DNA of 64,000 nt from Lachnospiraceae bacterium (GTDB lineage Bacteria; Bacillota; Clostridia; Lachnospirales; Lachnospiraceae): NCBI GenBank assembly GCA_022769665.1, contig JALEIR010000028.1, forward strand, positions 19,281 to 83,280, written 5' to 3'. A program made the position numbers and the translations under genes. Positions 1 to 8,117 of this stretch are shown in pieces. Within the stretch, counting starts at the first letter, position 1, and the number at the start of each line of letters is the position of its first letter. The notes beneath the pieces are model-generated. The model was not told the origin of the DNA. It searched no databases and was given only the letters and a program-made list of their open reading frames with translations.

Positions 1-479
1 ACATCGAAAAAACGGAAATGCAGATGCAGGGAAGTGGAAATTACCTGTGGCGGAATCAACACTGTCATCATCACACAGGCAAACCAGAATTTCTTAAGCG
101 GAAACTGGAATCTGGCAAAACCGTATCCGACAAGAGTACTCACAGACACCTGCAGAACCGCTATAGTCAATGAAATCACCAGGGAATTAAACAGAGTCTT
201 CCCGTACTCCATCAGCCCCGCGGCAAGTTTGTAATTCTCCGTGGTGAAATGCAACGGTATGGCTGTGACAATGGGATCATATAAATCCTGCTCCGTCATA
301 AAACTCACCGAGATTTTATTTAAAAGGGGCTGCAAGATCAGGAAACATAACCCAAAGAGTAGTATCGCCCGACATATGCTGATGCCGTACTGCATCACAG
401 TCCTGCGCAGGAGATATCCTCCGGACTTTCTGTTCCTCTCCCAAAAGTTCGTATACTTTCCTGTCTTCACCTTACTCAT
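1..479 (-). CDS. Carbohydrate ABC transporter permease, MalG type (3' end outside window)
   Basis: Reverse-strand reading gives a protein starting MSKVKTGKYTNFWERN, with a first membrane helix (about residues 35-55), a periplasmic stretch ending HFTTENYKLAAGL, then further helices (FNSLVISLTIAVLQV, FACVMMTVLIPPQV). This order is typical of the second inner-membrane permease of CUT1 sugar importers. About 159 codons are visible; the EAA loop and C-terminus lie beyond base 1. The ATG overlaps the stop of the upstream permease (ATGAGTAA), so the two are translationally coupled. It is the last visible gene of the minus-strand transport cluster and pairs with the preceding MalF-like gene. Substrate is not known; neighbouring xylosidase-type enzymes suggest a plant oligosaccharide, which is inference. 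Confidence 0.85.
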   Translation of the reverse strand, partial: MSKVKTGKYTNFWERNRKSGGYLLRRTVMQYGISICRAILLFGLCFLILQPLLNKISVSFMTEQDLYDPIVTAIPLHFTTENYKLAAGLMEYGKTLFNSLVISLTIAVLQVSVSTLVGYGFARFQFPLKKFWFACVMMTVLIPPQVISTSLHLHFRFFD

Positions 480-1383
480 AGTAGTAAACCCCCTTTGAGA
501 TGATGAGCGAACTGATTCCCACAATCAACATGACTAACACAAAATAAGCCCATGACATGGCGGATGCCAACCCGTATTTCAGGTTTACACTTATGAGCTC
601 GGTAATCTTCTCGATGATTTTGTTGTCCGACCTCATACAGAAGTCCACCACGGTGTAAATCCAGTTCACAAGGAACAGGGAACTCACCATAGGGAAGGTA
701 ATCTTCCAAAGACTCTCCCACTTGGTACAGCCCTCGATATCCGCTGCTTCATACATACTGTTTGATATGGTCTGCAGTCCCGACAGAAAGATAATAATCT
801 GAATACCGGAGGAAATCGCTACATTATAAATATTATCAATGACCTCAAACAATTTTTCAAAGGCTCTGACACCCACTCCGGAGGTCCTCAGAATCTCCTG
901 AATCGCGTCCGTAATTCCTGTCGTTCCCTGAGCGTTCAGCTCCACAGTCTGAGCGACTGCCGCCATCAGGGCATTATCAGAATCCAGCTTCAACATCACG
1001 CCGGATGCCAGAATCACGGGAAGAAAGAACACGGAACGCACAAACGCCCTTCCCTTGAACTTCTGATTCAGCACCAACGCCACAAAGAAACTGAATACCA
1101 TGATAGCCACAGAATAAATCGCCATCCTGGCAAGCTCCTCCGTGAGATCCCGGGTGTAGTCCGCATCTACCCGAAAAGCATAATTGTAATTGAACAGACC
1201 GCGCCACACAGGATTAAAGGTTCCCGCACCCAGCTGTACATCGCAGAAGCTCATATACAGGGACTGAATAAGCGGTTGCACCATAAAGACCAGAAAGCCT
1301 ATGATGAACGGCATAATGAACAGATATCCTGAAATGGCTTTCCGTTTTTGAAGACCTGCTAACTTGTTCTTCTGTCTTTTCAT
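472..1383 (-). CDS. Sugar ABC transporter permease, MalF type
   Basis: A 303-aa multi-helix protein: first helix GYLFIMPFIIGFLVFMVQPL, and an EAA-type cytoplasmic loop (EAADIEGCTKWESLWKITFP) that contacts the ATPase. I start it at MKRQKNK (1383), behind GGTAGAGG, rather than 27 codons earlier inside the preceding gene. Unusually, about 55 residues (LDSDNALMAAVAQ through VIDNIYN) are inserted between the helix near FFLPVILASGVML and the following membrane part; typical MalF/LplB-type permeases are more compact here. It follows the DUF5696-like gene by 40 bp and overlaps the next permease. It is the first member of the second permease pair of this locus, which has no visible dedicated solute-binding protein in the window. 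Confidence 0.88.
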   Translation of the reverse strand: MKRQKNKLAGLQKRKAISGYLFIMPFIIGFLVFMVQPLIQSLYMSFCDVQLGAGTFNPVWRGLFNYNYAFRVDADYTRDLTEELARMAIYSVAIMVFSFFVALVLNQKFKGRAFVRSVFFLPVILASGVMLKLDSDNALMAAVAQTVELNAQGTTGITDAIQEILRTSGVGVRAFEKLFEVIDNIYNVAISSGIQIIIFLSGLQTISNSMYEAADIEGCTKWESLWKITFPMVSSLFLVNWIYTVVDFCMRSDNKIIEKITELISVNLKYGLASAMSWAYFVLVMLIVGISSLIISKGVYYYE

Positions 1384-1423
1384 AACCTCTACCCTTTCTA
1401 AACTTTTCCTATTTCTCACGCTG

Positions 1424-4018
1424 TCAGCGGACAACCTTATAATCCCTTGCCGGGATTTCCACACCGTCCGGCGTCACCACGTCGGTAAAGCTGTAGTTCA
1501 CATAAACCCTTGTGCCATCCTTGTAAGTGGTACAGGACAAATCCGCACTCAACTTCTCGTGAGCAACCATTTCCTGATTGAATACATGCCCCATTTCACT
1601 GTTATATCTGTTATAAATATCCATCATCCTGTCATGCCATGCGGCGAAATCGGAGGCATAATACTCGGTGTAAAGGGTCTTCTGCAGGGCAAAGGACGTT
1701 TCCCTCATCAGGGAGAAAGAAAGTCCCGCACCGTACTCTGCGGACTCTAAAAGCTCCTGCTCCTCATTTCCACAGGTATTTAAGGGCGAACCCACATAAT
1801 TCACAAACCCGTGAACAGCCAGCTGGTAGAAGGGAACCTTCTCGTCCAGAATGGTATAACCGCTGCCGGCCAAATCCATATTAGTCACCATATCTGCATA
1901 AGCCACAGCGTAATCGTTGCCCATATTAATCATAATCTTTTTTCCGCTGTCGGCTATCTGTCTCAGTTTTTCCGCCTGAGAAACCATAGCGGCATTTCTG
2001 CTCACCGTTTTCTTCAGATTATAATCGGAGGAAAGATCCATGCCGGTGTCTCGGAAAGCCACATTGGCATTGTACTTCTCCACCGCCTCGGCAAGGACAT
2101 CCATGTTTTCATCAATCAGATCCGCACGGAGAAGATAATAACTGTCAGTGCCCTCCCGCGCTGCGTAGGTCACGGCACTGTAAATAAACAGTTCCGCTCT
2201 CTCCTTACTCAGGAACCTTGCAGCATCCGTGAAGGAAAAGAATCCGTCAAAAATATTGCTGTCATATTCGTAATGAGTCACACCCTCCAGATAGAGGTCC
2301 ACGCCCAACTCCTGCGCTGCGGTTCCCAGATTTTTCAAATCCTTCTTGCTGCCCAAATCAGAGACGAGTTTTGCCTTCCTCATAATTTTCTGGTTCACGC
2401 CGCCATTACACCAGCCTGTGTACTTCACAGAAATATTGTCCATGCCCTCCTCAGTCAGCTGTCGGATCATGTCTTCCGCCTCGCTGTACCCGGTCAGCTT
2501 CAGAGGCCGGGAGACCGGAACACCCAAAACCTGCTTCACCTTATCTACGGCACCCACAATCTCAAGAGATACAGGGACACTCTCATCATCATTCATGTCA
2601 AAATCTTGACCATATTTATCCTGCAAATAACCCTGGTAAGCTTTCGCCATATCCACATAGCTGTTGCTGTTCACAAAGCGGTACCGCTGGGTCAGGGTCT
2701 CATGAGGCAGCGTCTCCAGAAACTTGTAGACGTTCTGGCTGCCCAAATCACCCACCTCATAAAGTTCACGCGGGCTGATGCTGTAAACGGTGTTCACGAA
2801 ATTATAGCTGCTGTTGTGTCCGGCAATGTCCGCCTGTACAGAGGCATACGGAGCGCCTTCCTCCATCATACAGATAAAGGAATCGTCGCCGTTTGCTATG
2901 CCGAATACATTGAAGTATGCCCTCGTATCATGCACCACGGCGTCTCTGGACAGCGCCATATCCCAACCGTACAGGCTCGCATAATAAGATGCCTGTGAGA
3001 GCTTATTGTTGTTAAAGTTAATCAGTGAGCCGCCACCCTCCGGCACCAAAAGATACCCCTCGTCCTCGGGACCGCCGGCTCCGAAATAAGGAAGAAGAAC
3101 CATAGTGTAAATGGGAGTACTGGATTTATACTCCAAATCATCCAAAGGCATCTCCACCACAAGGTCGCCGTCCTCCAGACGATAAATCACACTCACGTTG
3201 AAGGTCAGATTAGCGTTGACCTTTTCCTTATTGTTGAGCGCCTTATCCGCCGCGAAATCCTCTACCGTATACCCTGCCGCCTCAAAAATGCCTTCCATCT
3301 TCATATTCGTCGCACCCTTGGCAGCAGCAGACAGCACATATATAGGCTCCGTCTCCAGAATAGGGTAATCGGCAAGCAGCGCTTCTTTATCATCTTTTGG
3401 ACCCAGATTATTGATATCGTATTTCTTATAGTAGCGCTTGAGGAAACCGGAGTCCTTGACCTCCATCTTATCCATCCACTTTTCCATGTTCACCGCGGTA
3501 ATAACCGGAGGAATCATGTACTCACGCTCAGATTTGCTGACGGAGTAGTCGACCCGGATATAATCCTCTCCCTGCTCTATTTCATATAAGCCGTTCTCGA
3601 TACCATAACTGAAATTGTCGTAGGTAGTCTTCAGACCGGTAGACTGGCTGAAGGTCAGCAGCAGGGTAGACTGCAACCTTCCCTTATATGCCGCCAGCGC
3701 AAGTGGATCGGAGTCCGCCTCGGGAGGATTGGAATACCACACCTTCCCGGTCTCCTTCACTTCCAGAGTGAACTGTGTCGTAGTGGGATCCATGGTAAGC
3801 TTCAGCTTGTCGTTTTCCACAACAATAGGGCTTGTAGATCCTTCATAACCCCGAAGTTCAATGGGCTTCTGCGGTTCACTGCTCGTCTGGAAATTGATAA
3901 TCACCGCTATTGCCGCTGCTATCACGGCTGTTATGATTAAGGGAGCCGTCATACTCTTCAGCCACTTTATCACTGCGGCTTTCCTTTCGGCATTTTTAAC
4001 TGTTCTTTCTTTCTTCAT
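1424..4018 (-). CDS. DUF5696-like membrane-anchored protein of unknown function
   Basis: 864 aa, starting behind TAGGAGCGACC. A single N-terminal helix (about 24-43, PLIITAVIAAAIAVIINF) with no lipobox anchors a large extracytoplasmic part. The body resembles, from memory, the DUF5696 family found beside sugar ABC importers in Lachnospiraceae and Paenibacillus. The second half (from about residue 500: RPLKLTGYSEAEDMIRQL, DLYLEGVTHYEYDSN, VAFRDTGMDLSSDYN, GKKIMINMGNDYAV) has the alternating strand/helix rhythm of a TIM barrel with acidic residues at strand ends, suggesting a glycoside-hydrolase-like fold; that is inference. It lies between the Yip1-like gene and the second permease pair in one minus-strand run. 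Enzyme activity has not been demonstrated as far as I know. Confidence 0.75.
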   Translation of the reverse strand: MKKERTVKNAERKAAVIKWLKSMTAPLIITAVIAAAIAVIINFQTSSEPQKPIELRGYEGSTSPIVVENDKLKLTMDPTTTQFTLEVKETGKVWYSNPPEADSDPLALAAYKGRLQSTLLLTFSQSTGLKTTYDNFSYGIENGLYEIEQGEDYIRVDYSVSKSEREYMIPPVITAVNMEKWMDKMEVKDSGFLKRYYKKYDINNLGPKDDKEALLADYPILETEPIYVLSAAAKGATNMKMEGIFEAAGYTVEDFAADKALNNKEKVNANLTFNVSVIYRLEDGDLVVEMPLDDLEYKSSTPIYTMVLLPYFGAGGPEDEGYLLVPEGGGSLINFNNNKLSQASYYASLYGWDMALSRDAVVHDTRAYFNVFGIANGDDSFICMMEEGAPYASVQADIAGHNSSYNFVNTVYSISPRELYEVGDLGSQNVYKFLETLPHETLTQRYRFVNSNSYVDMAKAYQGYLQDKYGQDFDMNDDESVPVSLEIVGAVDKVKQVLGVPVSRPLKLTGYSEAEDMIRQLTEEGMDNISVKYTGWCNGGVNQKIMRKAKLVSDLGSKKDLKNLGTAAQELGVDLYLEGVTHYEYDSNIFDGFFSFTDAARFLSKERAELFIYSAVTYAAREGTDSYYLLRADLIDENMDVLAEAVEKYNANVAFRDTGMDLSSDYNLKKTVSRNAAMVSQAEKLRQIADSGKKIMINMGNDYAVAYADMVTNMDLAGSGYTILDEKVPFYQLAVHGFVNYVGSPLNTCGNEEQELLESAEYGAGLSFSLMRETSFALQKTLYTEYYASDFAAWHDRMMDIYNRYNSEMGHVFNQEMVAHEKLSADLSCTTYKDGTRVYVNYSFTDVVTPDGVEIPARDYKVVR

Positions 4019-4069
4019 GGTCGCTCCTATCCTTCCGCCCGTCAGATGTCCTTATATTGCACCTATTTG

Positions 4070-4726
4070 CTATAGTCGGAACATAATCTCTTTAGCTAGG
4101 GACACAAAATACGCAATGCCCTGAGAAATCATGCTGAAAAACAGCAACAGGATAAATACAATCACCAGCATTGCAAACAGGCTGGCCACAATAAATAAAA
4201 TGTTCTTTCCCACGTTGAACTCGTGAATCTGACCCATGGCCGCAACAAACAGCAGAGCCGCCCAGACAAGGGAAATAGCACTGAGCGCTGAGTAGAACTC
4301 CGCCTCGTCCACCGTCACGAAGTTACTGAAAATCATCAGCGGGAACTGCATCAGCGGATAAGGGGTCAGTGCATAGCAGCTCGCCATGTACACCTGCCCC
4401 AGTCTGCCTTTGCCGTCAAAAAGCGTCGTCAGGCCCCAGTTTCCGATTACAAACATCGCAAGAGGAAACACGATGCTGGCCAGATACAGGAAAATATTAA
4501 TATCCTCCCAGTAGACCCTCAGGAAAATAAAACTGGTGTAGCGAAGCTTCAAGATTCTTATAAGCAGGGTCAAAAACAGGATGGTGTTTGCCGCCGCGTA
4601 AGTTCCCCTCTTCTCGTGGGTGAGATCCCAGAAGCCGTCCAGAGGATGTGTGGTACAGTACAACGCAAACTTCAGACTCGCAAAATATTTTTGATAAGTT
4701 TCTTTCTTTTTCAGTGCAGCAATCAT
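4070..4726 (-). CDS. Yip1-family multi-pass membrane protein
   Basis: 218 aa, behind a good GGAGG site 5 bases from ATG. A short hydrophilic N-terminus (MIAALKKKETYQKYF, then HPLDGFWDLTHEKRG) precedes about five membrane helices, the Yip1 (PF04893) pattern. The 'HPxxGFxxLxxEKRG' lead-in is what I recall from bacterial YIP1 proteins encoded beside NHL and DUF5696 genes. It lies 16 bp downstream of the NHL-repeat gene. Function in bacteria is unknown; a scaffold or accessory role for the transporter is speculation from gene order. Confidence 0.75.
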   Translation of the reverse strand: MIAALKKKETYQKYFASLKFALYCTTHPLDGFWDLTHEKRGTYAAANTILFLTLLIRILKLRYTSFIFLRVYWEDINIFLYLASIVFPLAMFVIGNWGLTTLFDGKGRLGQVYMASCYALTPYPLMQFPLMIFSNFVTVDEAEFYSALSAISLVWAALLFVAAMGQIHEFNVGKNILFIVASLFAMLVIVFILLLFFSMISQGIAYFVSLAKEIMFRL

Positions 4727-4742
4727 ACCGGCCTCCGTTCTT

Positions 4743-6245
4743 CTAGTTTCTGAAGATATCCGCGATGTCTATCTCGTGCTTAATTTCCTTAATCTTACCG
4801 ATGGAGAGAGGCACCAGGAAAGCTATCAGAATCACGGCAACAATAATCACAATGTGTTCCTCCACCCACTCCTTACGGTACTGTTTATAAGCCTTGGAAT
4901 AGTTATCATCATCATATTTCAGTTCAAAGTACTCCATCGCCTCATGGTATTTCTCCTGACGGAGCAGAGAGCGTCCGATACCGATGTAGGCCAAATCATA
5001 GTTGCCGTCCAGCTTCATAACTTCACGCCAGCTGTCTCCGGAGGCTTCATAATTGCCGTCGTCAAACTGCTCAATCGCCTGATAAACCAGTTCACCGAAT
5101 TCAGTAGGAGTAAACAGTGTCACGCTGCAGGCCAGAGAATCCAACACCACCAAATCGTGCTCCATGTGTTCAATGGCTGCAGGGCGTCTGAAGTAACCGT
5201 CCATATTGCCGTTTCCGCCAAAGCAGAACACCGTCTTGCCCTGATCATCATAACCGAAGAGACGACCCCTGTTCTTATCAAGGCAGACGTAAATATCATT
5301 GTCCAGTACAGTTACATCCGTAAAATAGGAGGGACCTTCGTAGCCGCCGCCTTCACCCCAGTAAAGGTCGCCATAAGTGGGGTACTCGCCGTTCTGAACC
5401 AAGATGTCATTGCCCATCAGATTCAGCTTGCGGACAGCATCCGCAGCGCCGGAATCAAGGTCATCTTCCTCTTGTCCGCCGGCACAGGCGTAAATGAATC
5501 CTTCCTGATCCATATAAACATTGTCATATGCGGTAGGGACAAAGGAAGTCATACGCTCTCTCTGCTCCTGCGTTGCAAACTTCTTCCAGATATAATCCGC
5601 CCAGTTGTAGGTAACGGGTGTCGCTCCTACAAATCCGGAAAATGTACCGTCAGCCTCGTACTTACATAACCCCTGGTTGATACTTTCTGCAATACAATAA
5701 ACACGCCCGGCCGTATCCACCACCAGCCTTGAAGGTTTGAAGGTACTGTCGGCGTTCACCGTGGAATCTACCGGAAGGTCAAACTGTAAAAGGTAATTCA
5801 GACTACTGTCTACCTTCACAATTCTTGCGTTTCCCTTGTCACAGATATAGATATCTCCATCATCGGAAACTGCAATATCCGTGGGGCCCGAAAGACTCTT
5901 TACGTCCGTATTTCCCTTGATGCTGTCGAATGTACGGACAACCTCAAACTGTTCCGTACCGGTACGCTCCATCTGAATAACCCTGTTATTTCCGGTATCG
6001 CAGATATAAATCATATTGTCCTTAACAAACATACTCTCAGGAGCATTGAAATTCATATCCAGACCAAAATCCGATGCGGTGTACACCTTAGTCACCGTGT
6101 AGAAGTCCGGCGAATCCTGTACGTCGCCCCAGTAGTCGTAATTGTAGGTATAGCTTCTCTCCACCGCCATAACGCTCATGGAAGGCGCTGCCAGGGCTAT
6201 TGCTCCCAACGCAATCGTGCCGATTGTTTTTATCATCCTTTTCAT
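4743..6245 (-). CDS. Exported NHL-repeat beta-propeller protein with TPR-like segment and C-terminal anchor
   Basis: About 500 aa. Signal peptide KRMIKTIGTIALGAIALAA ending near SVMAVERS. Repeated six-bladed NHL motifs follow: FNAPESMFVKDNMIYICDTG, LSGPTDIAVSDDGDIYICD, FKPSRLVVDTAGRVYCIAE and MDQEGFIYACAGG. Residues about 400-455 (FDDGNYEASGDSWREVMKL, LAYIGIGRSLLRQEKYHEAM) look like two TPR helices, and the end has one transmembrane helix (VIIVAVILIAFLVPLSIG). I choose MKRMIKT (6245), which has GAGGTGG just upstream; an ATG at 6257 is also possible. Such propellers usually bind ligand or protein rather than catalyse. It sits between the first permease pair and the Yip1 gene. Confidence 0.8.
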   Translation of the reverse strand: MKRMIKTIGTIALGAIALAAPSMSVMAVERSYTYNYDYWGDVQDSPDFYTVTKVYTASDFGLDMNFNAPESMFVKDNMIYICDTGNNRVIQMERTGTEQFEVVRTFDSIKGNTDVKSLSGPTDIAVSDDGDIYICDKGNARIVKVDSSLNYLLQFDLPVDSTVNADSTFKPSRLVVDTAGRVYCIAESINQGLCKYEADGTFSGFVGATPVTYNWADYIWKKFATQEQRERMTSFVPTAYDNVYMDQEGFIYACAGGQEEDDLDSGAADAVRKLNLMGNDILVQNGEYPTYGDLYWGEGGGYEGPSYFTDVTVLDNDIYVCLDKNRGRLFGYDDQGKTVFCFGGNGNMDGYFRRPAAIEHMEHDLVVLDSLACSVTLFTPTEFGELVYQAIEQFDDGNYEASGDSWREVMKLDGNYDLAYIGIGRSLLRQEKYHEAMEYFELKYDDDNYSKAYKQYRKEWVEEHIVIIVAVILIAFLVPLSIGKIKEIKHEIDIADIFRN

Positions 6246-6263
6246 ACGCCACCTCATTCCCTG

Positions 6264-7166
6264 TTAATCCTTCAGACCTGAACTTGCCATCGTCTCCAGG
6301 ATCTGGCTTTCGGAGAAGATGAAAATTGCGATGGGAACCACCATCAGAACCACCAGCACTGCCGCACCCTGTCCGGTTCTGGCAATACCGCCGCTCTGGA
6401 TTTGCTGCATGGCATACACAAGAGTCTTCTTTTCTTCGGAATAGATGAAGGTTGATGCTTTGTTGTTCCAGAGTCCCTGCACCGAGAAGATAATCAGGGT
6501 CATCCACGCCGGCTTTACGTTAGGCATCACGATACCGGTGAACACTTTCCATACGCTAGCACCGTCTATCTGTGCCGCCTCAATCAGAGAGGTGGGCAGA
6601 CCCTCCATGAACTGCTTCATCAGGAAGAGTCCCATGGGAGATGCAAAAGCAGGGATAATAATCGACCAGTATGTATCAATCCAGCCCAACTTGTTCAGAA
6701 TCAGGTAGTTAGGAATCTGTGTCACGTAACCGGTAAACATCATTGCCACCGTAACCAGCTTAAAGAAAGTCCGGTTACCGGGGAAATCGTACTTCGCCAG
6801 TACGAAAGCGCCCATGGATGCCACGATCAAATGTCCGAAGGTTCCCGCAAAAGTAATGAACACCGTATTAAACAAATATCGGGAGAAGGACACCCAGGAC
6901 TTTCCCATTGTCACGAACAAATCGGAGAAATTATCCATCGTAGGGTTCTGCGCCAGAATCTTCGGAGGAAACTTAAACAATTCATCCAAAGGCTTCAGCG
7001 CGTTGCTCACTGCATACACAATAGGGAAGGCCATAACAACCGCCACAAGGACCAGGAACAGATACAGGAAAAAGTCGCCTGCGATGGAGCGATTTGGCTT
7101 CCTTCTCTTGATTAGCTTTTTGTGATATACAGCTTCTACTGTTTCTTGCTTTTTCTTCTTGCTCAT
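6264..7166 (-). CDS. Carbohydrate ABC transporter permease, MalG type
   Basis: 300 aa. Basic N-terminus, first helix FFLYLFLVLVAVVMAFPIVY, periplasmic part with 'NPTMDNFSDLF', and an EAA loop EAAQIDGASVWKVFTGIVMP. It ends with SQILETMASSGLKD, the usual MalG-like C-terminus that contacts the ATPase. The upstream permease stop and this ATG are separated by a single base, so the pair is co-translated. No ATP-binding subunit is encoded here; in this bacterial group CUT1 importers commonly share a distant MsmX/MsmK-type ATPase (established knowledge, applied here by inference). Confidence 0.93.
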   Translation of the reverse strand: MSKKKKQETVEAVYHKKLIKRRKPNRSIAGDFFLYLFLVLVAVVMAFPIVYAVSNALKPLDELFKFPPKILAQNPTMDNFSDLFVTMGKSWVSFSRYLFNTVFITFAGTFGHLIVASMGAFVLAKYDFPGNRTFFKLVTVAMMFTGYVTQIPNYLILNKLGWIDTYWSIIIPAFASPMGLFLMKQFMEGLPTSLIEAAQIDGASVWKVFTGIVMPNVKPAWMTLIIFSVQGLWNNKASTFIYSEEKKTLVYAMQQIQSGGIARTGQGAAVLVVLMVVPIAIFIFSESQILETMASSGLKD

Positions 7167-7167
7167 A

Positions 7168-8106
7168 TCAGGTTCCCACTCTCCTCAACAGACTTTGAAT
7201 TGCTTTTTCGCAAAGTATCATAATCAAGAACAGTATCGTCGCGATTGCACATGCATAACCCATCTCAAATCGGGTAAAGCCGTAGTCGAACAGGTGGGTC
7301 ACTATGGTTCGTGCCGCGTAGTCGGTACTGGGATATCCGCACAGCGCCATGGTCACATCGCAGACGCTAAAGGCCTGAGTGATAGACATAACCGCGCCAA
7401 ACATCAGCATGGGCTTCATGTTAGGAAGAGTGATATACCACAACTCCTGCCAGCGATTCTTAATTCCGTCCATGTATCCCGCTTCGAACTGAGACCTATC
7501 CACGCCCTGAAGGCCTGCCACAAAGGAGAGGAATCCGGTGCCCAGACTCATCCACAGGATGACCAGCATACATATCGGCAGCATATAGTCCGGATTAATG
7601 AACCACAAAACAGGCTTATCAATAATACCGAGGTTCATCAAAAATGCATTCACATATCCATAAGCATCTCCCCGGAAGAACACGGAGAAAATTACGTAAC
7701 AGTTACCCGCAATGGAAGGGGCGTAGAACACAACGACAGCCACACTTCGCACCCATCTGGGCAGCTCGTTAATCAGCCAGGCGAACAGAAAGGACATTAT
7801 GTAGCCCAACGGTCCGGTCACCACGGCAATCAGGAAAGTGTTCTTCAGACCGATCAGGAAGATGTCGTCCTCCAGTATCAGGCTGATATAATTCTGAAGT
7901 CCGATAAACCGGGGACTCTCCAGAATATTGTAATAGGTAAAGCTGTAAAAAATGGATATCACCACCGGCGCCACGTAGAACAGAGTAAACAGCAGCGCAT
8001 AAGGCAGGAGAAACAGGTAGCACATCTTACTTTTTGACGCTTTTTTCCATGCAACCTGCGTGTTATGCTTTCGCAGTACAAAATACTTTTTCCAATACTC
8101 TTTCAT
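7168..8106 (-). CDS. Sugar ABC transporter permease, MalF/LplB type
   Basis: 312 aa, behind AGGGGAGTGAAGC. N-terminal basic stretch, first helix MCYLFLLPYALLFTLFYVAP, then six helices in all and an EAA-like loop EAGYMDGIKNRWQELWYITL. It forms the first permease pair with the following MalG-type gene and lies 11 bp after the large solute-binding protein gene, the classical CUT1 order (binding protein, F, G). Nothing is unusual in length. Substrate is not deducible from the sequence. Confidence 0.93.
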   Translation of the reverse strand: MKEYWKKYFVLRKHNTQVAWKKASKSKMCYLFLLPYALLFTLFYVAPVVISIFYSFTYYNILESPRFIGLQNYISLILEDDIFLIGLKNTFLIAVVTGPLGYIMSFLFAWLINELPRWVRSVAVVVFYAPSIAGNCYVIFSVFFRGDAYGYVNAFLMNLGIIDKPVLWFINPDYMLPICMLVILWMSLGTGFLSFVAGLQGVDRSQFEAGYMDGIKNRWQELWYITLPNMKPMLMFGAVMSITQAFSVCDVTMALCGYPSTDYAARTIVTHLFDYGFTRFEMGYACAIATILFLIMILCEKAIQSLLRRVGT

Positions 8107-8117
8107 GCTTCACTCCC

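Noticed and set aside
4776..5669. Plus-strand 297-aa ORF
   Set aside because: Antisense to the NHL gene; composition is His/Gln-rich and lacks coding character.
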